Assembly: GCA_027919835.1 (NCBI GenBank)
Contig: JANVFP010000006.1
Span: 124,001 to 188,000 of the forward strand
Reading direction: 5' to 3'
DNA length: 64,000 bases
From: Lentinula raphanica
Lineage: Eukaryota; Basidiomycota; Agaricomycetes; Agaricales; Omphalotaceae
The notes under the pieces are model-generated. The model was not told the DNA's origin and ran no database searches. It saw only the letters and a program-made list of their open reading frames with translations. Below, piece by piece: positions 11,636-23,900 of this stretch; positions within the stretch are counted from its first letter, which is position 1, and the number at the start of each line of letters is the position of its first letter. The position numbers were made by a program, and so were the translations under genes.

Positions 11636-12524
11636 TGTAAGTACGGCAATAGTAGTAGCGCAAGCGGGGCGTTGAACGTTTTAGAAAAGTATGCGTTGGT
11701 TGTAAATTCTGTGAGGAGACCAGCTCTGGGGGGAAATTAGTTCGTGTCACTGGGCTTTATGTATACCAATTTTGGGATGGATGTTGGAATATAGGATCCA
11801 TCGATCGAAGAGATGTTCATACCGTCGTTTAAGAAACTCGCTCACCTGGCCATATGGTATTTTTTCAATGGTTCATCCAGAAATGTATATCCTCATATAT
11901 CTTGATCTGATATGCGATAGAAAAGGAACTGGTAAGGATACAGGAAGGTTGGGTTGGGTTGGAACTTGGATGGGGAAGGATATCAAATCACGAAACAACA
12001 ACCGAGAAGCCCCTAGCAGCCCTGCAGAATAATGATCATCGATTTTTGTTACTAGCTGGACTCACTCAAGCCCACTCACCACTCGATCTATGTATTCATC
12101 TGCTGTGGGTACCCAGTGCCCGCAGCTATGACTTCGTTGTTGACGTTGGGGCTTGGGGAGCAAAGGGTCTTCTGGGTTCTTCATGACAGTGCGTAACAGA
12201 CTGGATGGCAGTGAATCTACCGTAAACGAGCGTAAACGACGCCTTCGCCTATGTGCTAGATCAGAATCAGCGAGCACATGTATGATGTATACCGTCACGA
12301 CTCACATACGTATCGTCATGATGCCCTATCAGAGCCTATCAGGCCCTCAGCCACCCAGAGCCCCCCGTGGAGCTCTCCAAATTGTGCAGTACTGGCACAG
12401 CAAGATTTGAAACACCCTCATCATTGTAACCATTGAGATTCGCTCTCCTCGAGCCTATGGGAGAGTCATAGTTCGCCTGGCGCCAGAACATTCTGGGGGA
12501 GAAATCCTGAAGTTTAACTTGTTT

Positions 12525-12705
12525 GTTGTACATACTACATCGTTCCGTGAGGAGACCGTCTCTGAAGGGAAAACTGGTTGGAGACGTACAGCAATCGGAG
12601 ATGATATCGATCGAAGAGATGCTCACAACTTGATACCGTTCTTCAGGAAATTCGCTCGTCCAACTCATTTTTTCAAGAGTTTTTCATCCAGAAGCTGTGG
12701 GCCAG
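12525..12705. repeat. Extra copy of the SSP upstream region
   Basis: This stretch repeats the landmarks found upstream of SSP2 at about 11,700-11,880: GTGAGGAGACC, TCGATCGAAGAGATG, AAATTCGCTCG and TTTTTCATCCAGAA, in the same order. No signal-peptide exon follows on the side where it would be expected (12,300-12,520). It is therefore an orphaned SSP promoter or leader fragment and shows a further, older round of duplication inside copy 2. Confidence 0.6.
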
Positions 12706-13559
12706 AAGCATATGGACTTGATACTAGCGAGCACTGCAAGGCACGGTACCAACACATGCTTGAGTCATTGCCAAGCTCTGGAAAGTCCCGAGGGACGCGA
12801 AGACAAGTAAGGTCAGTAGAAGTCCGATTAGCCTTAACGACGCTCTCACCATGTGCAACAACGGCATTGAAGCCCATTGGCAGCTCATGCGAGTCTTTGG
12901 CTGTCTTTGGAGGTTTTAAAAATTTTGATAACATGAGTATTCAGCGCACTGGTTACCAGTGGTTACCTGCACCAACGTATGCTCGAGTCATCGCCAAGCT
13001 AAGTATGGAGAGTTCCGAAGGACGAGCTAGGACGAGAGGGGAAAAGAAGGGACGTATGCAAGAGGAGCCAAAGATTCAGATCGGGGATACTGTATGCTGC
13101 CACGCGAAATGCGCAGTCCAGAAGGTTCCATGATGGGGATCAGCCCGGCAAGAATCAGGCCGAAGCATGGAGCTCAACGTTGCGCAACTTGCGCCCTCAT
13201 TCGCTCGAACTTCGAAGAGTTTTACACCAAAATCAGACTATGTATCTGAACCTTAGAAAAACTTGCAGTGCTCAACAAATTGTTGTCTATTTCCAAGAAA
13301 GTTTATGTATAGACAGAGCCTCAGTGCTCACTGGCAGCAGTAGCTACTAGCAGTAGAACGAGTATCATATCATACACCATCATATCAATATAGATACTGT
13401 TCTGCCCAGTGCCCATTGCTCTGCGCAGAGTTGAATGTTGAACGTTGAACGTTGAGAGAGCGCGCATAAAGACTCAGTACTCAAGACTGCATTTCGACTC
13501 AGCAACGAGACTTGCCGAATTCTGCCGGCTGATGGACCCCTCTAGACTCCTTCCTTAAA

Positions 13560-13586
13560 CGGGGGGGAGGGGGGGGACCCCCCCCG
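13560..13586. repeat. Poly-G/poly-C hairpin
   Basis: A run of seven G, one A and eight G is followed directly by A and a run of C, so the DNA can fold on itself or, as single strand, form a G-quadruplex-like structure. It lies in the copy-2 insert between SSP2 and the AKR gene and has no counterpart in copy 1. It could equally be a sequence artefact at a homopolymer. Confidence 0.7.
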
Positions 13587-13920
13587 TGAGAATCGTGTCA
13601 AAGATCTGAATCTCTGGCTCCTCTTGGACGTATGGCATCGGCTGAAAAGCTCGCAAATCACGAGAGACTCTATCCTGAGATATCGAGCCAAGAATCTTTC
13701 TAATACTGTGGTGCCATGAAGCCCTTTTTGCGCGTTAGATGAAGATGAGGATGAACGAGTCTAAGTGTAGATCAGCAGAAACGAGAGCTTCTTGATATTT
13801 TCAGTTCATAGTACGTACATACATCGGAGGGACCACTGTGGCTACGGCTACATTGAAGACGCCAATCTGTAGATGAACTTTGCCTTACTTCTGTGCATTT
13901 GATCTGCATATTTGACTGGC

Positions 13921-14981
13921 TCACTCGTTGAACACATGCTTCATGAAAAAGCGCTTGTGCACCTTTAGCCCTTCGCTCTCTATTGCGGATATCTCGTCCG
14001 CATTGAGATCGGGGAGAGAGGCGGTAGAAAGGGCTTCTTTGATTCGACTGACTTTGGACGAGGTGCTGAAAGAGGCCAATGATGAGAACCACAGTTGCTA
14101 TGTATGAAGCCAAACAATGAGTATGCAACGCACGTAACGACGACAACTCCTTTCTGTATCAGCCATTTGGAAAGAATTTGTCCTGGAGAGACGGAGGTAC
14201 CAGACTCCTTCGAAAGTCGTTCAGCTGTGCTAGCGAGTACAGGATCGAGGATCCCGCCAGGTGCGCGAACGATGGGTGAAAGACCGCCATAGGATTCAAT
14301 AACGATACCTTTCTCCTTGCAGAATTCGTAGATCTTCGACGCAGTGTCCCAGACGTATGGATGGATTTCAATCTAAAGGCCATTTTCAGTGAACGCTTTT
14401 GTCACCGATTATTATGCAGTTACCTGGTTAACGGCAGGAATGACAGTCGCATCTTCGAGGATGATCTGCAAGTGTTCGACAGTGAAGTTGCTGACACCGA
14501 TGGACTAGATCGAAACCAGCAAAGCACGGTTAGTTTATTGCAGAACTCCGAGAAAGAGGGTTTAAACTTTAAACACCTTAGCCAATCCTTCCTTCTTGAT
14601 CTCTTCCATTTCCTTCCACCATGCCTTCAGCTTCCCTTCCTTCAATGCGACAAACGGAGAGTGTATAAGAAATAGATCCACATAATCTAATCCTAAGTTC
14701 TTCAACGATGTCTCGAGCGTGGCTTTGATAGTAGGTGCCGACGGAGTCTCCGCCAATTTCGTAGTAACGAAGAGCTTTTCACGAGGAACTCCGGAGTCCT
14801 TGATTCCCTGTCCCAAAGACTGTTCGTTCCGATAGAGCTGAGCACCGTCAAGGTGAGTGATCCCAGTCTGGATGGCGGCTTTCACGGCTTCTGTCGAGTC
14901 CTTGTTATACAGCGCTGTGCCTGTGCCAAAACCGAGCCAAGGGATTCGAGCACCGTCATTGAGGCTGAATGTGAGCGACAT
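13921..14981 (-). CDS. Aldo/keto reductase (289 aa)
   Basis: Four exons: 14577-14981, 14424-14504, 14134-14372 and 13921-14065, joining in frame to 289 aa, a normal AKR length. All four catalytic tetrad residues are visible: Asp in THLDGAQLY, Tyr in the same motif, Lys in TTKL and His in LIHSP. The cofactor-side motif IGVSNF and the later VNQIEIHPY are also typical of NAD(P)H-dependent carbonyl reductases of this superfamily. The start at 14981 (MSLTFSLNDGARIP) matches the usual N-terminal beta-hairpin. The gene ends copy 2 of the duplication. Fragments of the same gene at 3285-3545, 5770-6140 and 10,165-10,425 show it has been copied repeatedly next to the SSP genes. Substrate unknown. Confidence 0.92.
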
Positions 14982-15033
14982 TGTTGAAGAACAAGAAGAT
15001 TGAGCTATGGGAGAAACTCACAGTGAAGACAGT

Positions 15034-15043
15034 CTATTTATAA
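15034..15043 (-). promoter_or_regulatory. TATA box of the aldo/keto reductase gene
   Basis: TTATAAATAG on the minus strand, about 55 nt upstream of the AKR start codon at 14981, a plausible spacing for a short 5' leader. Confidence 0.55.
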
Positions 15044-15597
15044 CAGCTGATACATAACGCGCCATGATTACGCAAAATACCCACTGTGGAAAAATGGTTG
15101 GGTCACCGCGCGCTGAGCTCAAGATGTGTGAAAGGAGATGCACTATTAGTTTACCAACGTATCCGATAGACGTACTAGATAGATGAGGTTAGAGAATGGA
15201 TGTCCGCATGATAAGATAAGGCAGGTGAAGATACTAGGGATGCATAAATGATGTCCAGGAATCCATTGCAGTAAGTAATAGCGAGAGATTGTTTATTCCC
15301 AGTCGTGAAGGAAAAGAGCGGTAGTCCGAGTCCCTAAAGGCACTCATAGTAATCGGAGAATGAGATGAAAAGCACAAAACGATATGCAGACACAGAGGTG
15401 ATATGATACATCCAAATTGTAACGAGAAAAAACGACTGGGAGATGGAAGAGTCAGGGAATCGAAGAGAAGATACGAAGAAATATGCAATAAATTACAACA
15501 ACAAAATGTCAGAAAATGAGGCGTGGACAACGACGATGCATGAGAAGAGGAAGACCAAATGACCAAGGATGAAAGGTTTTCACTGACGATGAGCGCA

Positions 15598-18500
15598 TTA
15601 CCTGAGATCACCCAACGCTCCTAAATCAATGAACCTCGTCATCCTCTTCCTCGCTCTTCCCTCTTCACCCTCAATCCTCCTACCGCCGTCTCTTCCACTC
15701 TCACTACTCCTTCCAATATCACCCTTTGCATGTCTTTCGCAAAGCATCCTACCCTCAAGCTCCCAATATTCCCCATTCAATCTCACTTCACACTTTGGGT
15801 ACCCGTCCCACTCGCACGTTAGATGTTCAGGATGATATTTGTCCCCAGTATGTGAAACCGCACACGGCCCTTCGATCGGTTGCCCACATGTAGCTGCAGC
15901 ACATAGTGATTCGTTGGCTTCGTGATAATGATATTTGCAGAGAGGACGACCGTCGTAAACATAAAAGACTTTGTCGGGAAAAGGTTTCTATGAAAGACAG
16001 GAGCATCAACCACAACTCTAAGCTGTTAGGGAAGTCGACGACATACGTTGCAAGTAAAGCAATTGAAACAGTCTTTGTGATATTTCCCCTTGAGCTGTCC
16101 ATCTGAAGACGACACGGCTTGTTTCTCGATAGGCCGATTGCACCGACGACACTAATGATATCAGATCAAGGTCAGTCGAAGGAATTTAAATGGGGAACGG
16201 GTAAGAACAGAAACATAACGGAATCAGACCGTACAAAGCAAGATGGGAACTCGATCTAAACAAAGCAAGGAAATTGATGAAACCCACCTTCGGCAGATAC
16301 ATGTTTTTCCAACAGCTCTCACACAGCACACTCTTCCCTTTCTTCTCTCCCTTTTCACCGCTCGATCCCGAATGAACATCCTCCACACCAGGCGATTCAA
16401 TCGAAATCCATCTCCCATCCTCAATCCTTTTCGAACACCTCACGCACACCCTCACTTTCTTCTTTCCAGTTCCATCATTGCTACTAGCAACGCTCGGAGA
16501 AGCATAATGTTGCTGTGTACTGGCATGTAACGCCTTTGACCCTCGTTCGGTCTTGCTCCTCGCAGGTAACTTTGGAAGCATCTTTGCTGCATCTGCAGCT
16601 GAGGTATATGGCGTCGTGACACCAACCGTGTTGCTCCTATGCGCCATCTTGGAACCACGCGTGCTTGGAGGCGAATCGAACAATGGCGGGACGACAGTTG
16701 TCAGTGGTCCGTCGTCACGCAAGCCGATACGTACAGGCTGCAGAGGTGACGATGTATCGCTCATCAAGCCTTTCATCGCTTCTTCTAGGTCTCCTTTGTT
16801 CGAGCGGGCCATACTTCCTCCGGCCCTCACACTTCCTTCAGTGCCACTCCTCGCCCTGCCAGCGCCGTCCGATCTATAACTCTTCGCACTATCCAGCGTC
16901 GCACTACGATTTCTCTGAGCTGCACCAATAATTCTGCTCCCACTCGGAGTTCTCGCAATTCCCGGACCACCAGGACCTCCCATAACGCGTCTTCCTTCAG
17001 AGACCATACTAGCTCTGGACAATCCTAGTGCCTTGGCTATCGCAGCTGCTGACGATGAGGAAGAAGCGGAAGAAACAGACGACATGGAGGCATTGGATTT
17101 GGCTCGGCTCAGGTTGGTATTGGCTGGCGGTGAAGACTGTGATTGGAGACGGTTCCTCAGATCATTATCATCATCTTCATCATCAGAGTACAGAGAGCCA
17201 GAGACGGCCCTTGGACGCGAGTTGATCAACGAATCCGTTCTGGGTCCCGGTTTGGGAGTGATAGCATCTCTTGATCCTCTGGCTGTCATCTTTGAAGCAC
17301 CGGATCTAACAGAAAACCGAGACCCATCACGCTCGTCATCATCTTCATAATCCGTAGAATCTGCATACGCCAATCCGTATTCACTACCGGAAGTATCACC
17401 ATCTTCATCCACCCCGGGTAAATTCGAGCTCGACTTGCGCGTTCGCCGGCGAGGTCCTTTTACTTTTGATGACGCGTTCGAAGTGGAATATGACAGATTG
17501 AGGGTCAGCGCTGAAGATGAAGATGTGCTCGCCTCGCTGGCATTGGAATTCTGGCGGAAAGGTGCTGCACGAGGGGTGGTGGCACTACCTTCCCCAATGC
17601 CTGCTCTTGCAGTGGGGATGTCGTCCGACGGAGCTAAGGATTCAGAGCCAAGACCTAGCCCAGGTATCTTGTCTCGGAACTTGTCAAAAAATGAGCTTTC
17701 AGCGCCATAATTTTTATCCAGTGCTGAGGCTTGTAAAGTATTCATCGAAGTTGGACTTGTGGAAAGCGGTGTCAAAGGGGACACAGGACCTGGAGATTGT
17801 GGCGATAAAGTGTTGGTGGTCAGAGGAGGGGTCGAAGTCGCTGAAGTAGAAAAGAGAGAAGATGCACTAATCAGTGCCAAGAACAAAACGGGAAAAGAGG
17901 CAACAGCAAAAAGAAATCAAATGACTGGCACACAGTTACGACCTCTAACAGGGTCTAGTATACCATTTGTCGACAATCAAACTGAGAACACAGGAAGTCT
18001 AGGATGAAAATTGAAAAGGCACCGAAAGAATAGGCAACTTTCGTAAGAAAGGCTGAGTCGTATGACTGATAGATACCCTTTTAGAACGTGCAGTATAAAA
18101 TGAAGCACGATCAGGTATCGATATCCTTCATCGCCTTGATTAGCCTCTCCACAACAACGTTCCCGTCTCTTGATGAAGACATACGGAAAAGACAAGTTAA
18201 CAATGATAGATCAGATAAACTCACTTCGAACGGCGGCCGCTATGTCTAAAAAAGGTCCTCCAAGCATTGGCCTTGAACCTTCTACATCATGCCCTGCCAT
18301 ATTACTCGTGAACAGCGCAGCCATAGCAGCAGCAGCGAATCCTCTTCGACCGACTCCCGCCATACCAGCCTCTCCTCCTATCTTCGTATCAGGTTCAGGT
18401 TGATGGATTGAAGGACTCATCGAATTAACTCGGGAGCCCGGGAAGGGTAAATGTGGGCTTAGAGGCGGTCCATTGATACTAGGAGCGGGTGAATAGGCAG

Positions 18501-19656
18501 TCCGTGGAGGTCCTGTGAAGTTGCTAGGGCCAGGAAGGAACGGGCTTCGCCCTGGGATTGATTGAAGATGTGTTGGTGGTAATCGAGGAGACATGGGTGC
18601 ATTCGGCACAGGTACGCCACGATTAACAAGTCCACCAGATTCTACCATGTTCCTGTTCATACCAGAGACAGATGGTGACGGTGAGAACGATCTAAGAGGC
18701 TGTCCGTTGAATTTAGAAGGGGAAGACGACGACGACGATGATGATGCCATGGGAGCCATCATAGTAGAAGTCGCTGAGGCATGCGATAATACTGAAATAG
18801 GATGGGTTGAGGATGGCATGCCTGACACTGGTGTTCGCGGTGAGACTGGAGGTCGAGAAAATGTAGGAGATTTCGGTGTCGACTTGAAAGGTGATTGAGG
18901 AGTCGGAGTTCTGAGCGAGGCTGGAGGACCTTGTGCGACAGGAATCCCATCACTGCTACCGGTTGATATGAAAGAAGGGCGAGCTGTACCAACAGATGAT
19001 ACGGTATCCCGGTTCCTGTTTCCAGCAAACATAGAATTCATGGTATCTCTATCTCTTGTTGTATCGCTTCCTCCGCTCGAACCTAACCTCGCCGAGCCAG
19101 AGCTCATCACGGAGTTTGCGGCGGAGCGAATACTTGATATAGAGGGAACGCCTGGTCTATGTGACCCTGGCCTGTCCCGTACTGGTGGGCTATCTGCGTT
19201 AACGCTGCTGGAAGAATCACCCTTGTAGTCGTCGTTTGAATCCTCCGAAAAGGATCTGGCAAGTGGACTAGAGCGTGACTGGAAGCTAGTATTACCTGCT
19301 CTGTGGCTGGCGAATGATGGACGGCGAGGCTGAGGAGGAGACGGTTGAGCCGTCGGAGCAGGCTGTTCCTTGCTGGGAGGTACTGATGTCTTTGGGCTTG
19401 GACCAGTTGGAGGCGAAGGTATAGGATTCGAGGGTGGTTTGGTAGTCGGAGGAGACAGAAGGCCTTGCAACCTTCCTTTGAATCCGCCACTATTGTTGGT
19501 TGGCAAGGGAGGTACAGGAGGTGCTACAGAGCATATATGATCTCCTAGCTCGTTCAGAGGCACTGGCTGGTTACAATTCGAGCACTTGACAGTCGGAAGA
19601 ATTTGGGAGATCCTGGGAGCGGCTCCTGACGATGAAGGAGAAGGAGAGAGGAGCAT
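15598..19656 (-). CDS. LIM-domain protein, paxillin-like, about 1159 aa
   Basis: Exons 18225-19656, 16288-17840, 16047-16151 and 15598-15987 join in frame. The long N-terminal part is low-complexity (Ser, Pro, Thr and Asp/Glu runs). It opens with a small zinc-binding-like motif CSNCNQPVPLNELGDHIC at about residue 25. Near residues 940-990 there is a C-x2-C...C-x2-C pair. Two LIM domains follow: LIM1 begins CRRCNRPI and includes KYHKDCFNC; LIM2 includes CGQPIEGPC, KYHPEHLTC and LCERH. Fungal proteins of this architecture act as scaffolds at sites of polarised growth and cytokinesis and are linked to Rho signalling; that role is inferred from family only. The first intron (17,841-18,224) is unusually long, so a short exon may be missing there. 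Confidence 0.85.
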
Positions 19657-20955
19657 TATAGATGTGAATTAATGTGAAGGATGCCAGGACTGTGAAAAAA
19701 GAGCGGAAGAATTCCTGTTTGAAAGTCGGGGATACAAACCAAGGGAATAGAGAAGATATCCGGTCAGCGTGGCACAGAGTTAGGCGGACTGCTGCCACCA
19801 CGTTGACCGTTTTATTGGTTGTATGGAAACCAAGAAGATATCAAAAGACAGAACAGAAAGAGAAGAAGATTCGCGAGAAGATACTAAATTAGCCTACTTT
19901 TTGCCACGTGGGGTCCATCAAATGATTTCAAGCTACTTTTTGAAACAAGTGTTATACTCCACCTCTTTCTTGAAACGACTTTCAAACGCAAAGATATTTC
20001 GAGAGTGGTCTTCAAACCTTCAGTCGTTCAGCCCAAACTTCACTCTTTCTGCGTACAGTTCAGTAGTGCGAATAGATCGCATCTTCAACCGGTACATACT
20101 ATCGTAATCTAGTACTTACAGGTACCTACTCGAATGCCACCAAACCTCCGAAACAAATCCAGTATCAAATAGTAAATCTCAAACGTCGATTTGGCGCGAA
20201 CGTTTTCACGTTTTGAATGAGCATGGTATGCTAGGGTATGCCATCGAATCGGTGCCATATGGACCATACTGCGTAATGTGTTGAGAAGAGTCATCAAGAC
20301 TCAAGTAAGTCGTTCCATTCAAAGTGTTATCAAGAATTCGCTGAAGAACATTCTAATTGGCCATGATATACGCTACGATGATAGGCTCCCACAAGAAGCC
20401 ACAAGACCATTTCAAAGATTTCCATCTGCGCTCAAAGCATCTGCTGATCAGCACATAAGTCCGAGGCTACCAATCGAATAGAATCTCTCACAGAAGTCGC
20501 TGACAGAAGAAACCAATGAGGATACATGTATATTTGAATAATACACGTAGATGCCATCCCCAACATCGACATCGACATATCTTCGGGTCCACGAAACTGC
20601 ATCGTCAAGCTCCAATGGCAGTTAGTTCGAGCATGGAAAGATTGAGCTGTAAGTTGATTTAGACCCTTTGATTTTCCTACCCGCCATTGATTGAATTTAT
20701 CAAAGTCCTCCCGCTGCTTTCAAAAAAAGGGACCTCCGTATGACACTGTTCGCAATCTTGAATACTGAGACTACGGCGGTCAACACCTCCGAACTCCATC
20801 ATAGCCAGTTGACAACCGAGCATGTATAAGAAATCGACATCAAAAACAAATTTTCTATGGTCCACACTGATACAACACCGGGTGCTATCGTCACTGTCCA
20901 TGCAATGCACATATCCAGTTCGTAATGAGAGATCGAGACTGAGGAATATTCACAG
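19657..20955. other. Intergenic region between the LIM and SAC genes
   Basis: About 1.3 kb covering the 5' side of the LIM gene and the 3' side of the SAC gene, both on the minus strand. Only short unsupported reading frames were seen. It presumably holds the LIM promoter and the SAC 3' UTR. Confidence 0.5.
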
Positions 20956-23900
20956 TCAACCACCGAGCCACAACAACCTCTTCACACCATATTCCATCTT
21001 GGCATACATACTCGTCATCTTCTGCGCATCCGCTAGGCCTACCACATCTTCATCTACCACGAACTGATCTACATCAGCATTCGAAGCACCGGAAGACGCA
21101 GTCCCGACGTCCTCACACGCCCTTCGAATCGCATCTACCACCAACTCAACCGCGTCCTTGCAATTCGCAGCACCGGTCAATTCGTCTGCAGCCTGTGCAT
21201 AATCTGTCGTCGAACCGTAGGACGATCCGCGCCTGACACGCGCTGGATCGATGGGAAGCATCTTGAACGCAGCGAATGAAGTGCGATTGTCCATGGTGCC
21301 CAAACCCGGGCTGCCGGCGAGAGCGGCATTGGAGAGGATACTGGAAAGTGGGTTCCGCCTGACAGACGGTCGACCCAGAGCCAACGAGAGACCTTTCGCA
21401 TTCCGATTGGACAGTGACGTCGATGTTGATGCTGAACGAGTGGGAGTCGAAGGTCTGCCAATTGGTGAATTTCGACCCAAGCCTGCGGTGGGAACAAAGG
21501 ACATGATGTTAGCAAATGATCGTTGTGGAATGGGTTCGATTTTAGTCGGTGTAGGAGTCGAAGGAGTAGGTGTTTTGAGGATGACAGGAGTCGTTGGTAG
21601 AGATGAGGATGCGGTAGAATCCGCGCTGTTTCGCAGGGAGTAGCTGGTTACTCGGGTGGTTTGATTATTATTCAGCCAGGTTATTATGAAACCTGCGTTC
21701 TGTAGTGGATCACGACTAGCCTCTTCTAGAGGCGACAGGATGTATGCACCTAGCCAAAAACTTCCATTTGAGTTGGTGCTGAACAGGATTGAACGGACAC
21801 TACCTTTCTTGATTCCTATGATATCACCAAGAGGCACGCGGGTATAGAGTTTCACCTTTTCTAGGGTATAATCGTAGCTCTATGGAAGACCATGAGACAA
21901 CAGACAACAAATCGCCCCACGAAAGAAACATACAACGATATAAAGCGCAGAATTCGTCTTTTCCACAACAATCAGTAAACGATTCTAATAGTAACTCCAA
22001 TAGCACTTACGAGTAATAGCACTTTCTCTTCAAACTTCTCCCCAATTCTTGTATTCAGATCTTCAGGAGAAAACAACGTCCAGCCAGACAATAGTCTCTC
22101 TCCTTCGGATAAGCACCTCGATACGGACGTAGCAATGGCTTCTGCTCGGATTTTCGAAAGACGAATTAGATCCCTTGGATCCGTCGATTGAAGTTTGAGC
22201 AGGAACTCGGAAAAGACAGATATTGTACGGTTCCCGAGCATATAGTCTATCACTGCTTGAGAGAACCAGTCACTGAAGGTGGATGTGTACATCCTATCAA
22301 AACCCTGAAGTCAACAGAGTTAAAATATCCACGCTGTGAGATGAATACCTGGCAAGCGAGTTGACGCCATCGTTGAGTAAACCACTAAGATCACGTTTGC
22401 CTGTCCTGCCAACAACTTGGTCAAGGACTACTGTAAACAGTTTTCGGTTGGTTTACCTTGTGTAATCTCCCTGAAAAAGAACAGTCGTCATATCAGAAAG
22501 AGAATGCTTTCTAGTCTTGGTAACTGCAAACCTTCAATGCCGATGTTCCTGCACTGGACAGAATCAGATTGAAGTCGAACCATCGAGATCGACACGAATA
22601 CTCACTAAGCTTGACTGATTGCGTCGCCATTGTTGGCCCACACTAAACAGTGCACAACACAAAGCCTTAGCATCGGCATATAGAACATGAGAAACAACAA
22701 ACCATCGTTGAAAACATGATCGACTTCGGTTCTTTCTACAGCGTGTGGCGCAAGCAACGCTACAGCGCTCAATTGCTTATTTAAGATGTGGCGTGCGAAG
22801 GCAGACTAAAGGGAGGAGCCTGAGGGTAATCTTCTCGAGTCAGAAGATCGAGCAGTAAGACCCACCTGAACGACGTTCGTTCTGTCGAGGCAGTCTATGC
22901 AGTTCACCCTGAAAACACCTTTCTGCTGCGAAAACACTATTCCATCCGAAACCCAGAAGAATGCTTGGAGATCGAAGGGTTTTTCCATTGAATCAACAAG
23001 ATGTGCGATATTTTCATACCTGTGATCAACAGCAGGTCAGATACTTATACTCCTAGTCCAAAGAGAAAAGAACATACTTCATGCCCTTTGTTTCTTTATG
23101 GAAATCATACTCGTTATATTTGACATCAGGAAGATTGAGTTCTTTGAGGAAGTCACGATACGCGCATGTAACGCCGCCTTCTTTCCCAGTTTGTTCTGCG
23201 AGATTAACGACATTCTAGTACAGAGATTAAGCAACTGCCAAAGGATTCAGAAGAATAATTGACGAACATGTGGGCCGTAACGAGGGACTGTCTTCTGGAA
23301 GTGTCGCTTCATTGCAATGAGATGTTGCTCATGTGTCCGCTCGGTCGATACAAGCGGCGGTGGCTTCAAGCCATACCCGTTCTGTGTCCAAAAAAGGGGT
23401 ACTGTGATTGTCAATCTTGTCAAAATTGAATGTTCGCTAAACAGAAATCGTGACGCTTACTGGATCCTCGAATCTGGACATAGCTGAAGACATTGACAGA
23501 TTCATCCCGCTAAAAATCGATTTGAGTATGATTATTTGACGCAGAAGGGTAAACACACCTTGACTCTCATGACAGTTTCGGTTTCGACGAAATTTGCGAC
23601 ATGCGCATCATCGTCGATACCTCTTCGTTGGTATCTCAAGCCTGCCCGGTCTCGAGATCTCCTGGATATAATAGCGTAATCGATAGGAAAACCTTCAATG
23701 TCTCCGGTTTCGGTTTCCTGCGGGTAAGGAACGTGGAACGAGGCTGTTTGATAGTATCCTTGCATGATTGGAAGAATATAAGAATGTAAGCCATTATCTA
23801 TGAAAGGCTTCGCCAGCCATTCGTTCCACCAAAACTGCCTGTCTACCCGACGCCAGAGCGGCAACGTTGGAGATGGTTCAGCTAACGCATCGGCGTGATC

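Larger units (their letters stand above)
6886..14310. repeat. Tandem segmental duplication, copy 2
   Basis: Second unit of the duplication. It begins at 6886 with the same bases as position 1 and stays collinear to about 14310, where copy 1 breaks off inside the AKR coding region. It holds the only intact AKR gene. Relative to copy 1 it has extra sequence at about 12,300-13,700. That insert includes a further copy of the SSP upstream region (12,525-12,705) and a poly-G/poly-C hairpin near 13,560. Confidence 0.9.

Noticed and set aside
12519..13133. 204-codon open frame on the + strand
   Set aside because: Runs antisense through duplicated SSP upstream DNA. The equivalent stretch of copy 1 is not open over the same length, so it is not considered a gene.
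17841..18224. Possible microexon inside the long LIM-gene intron
   Set aside because: Several short AG...GT intervals exist, but none improves the protein, and phases already match when the interval is removed as one intron.
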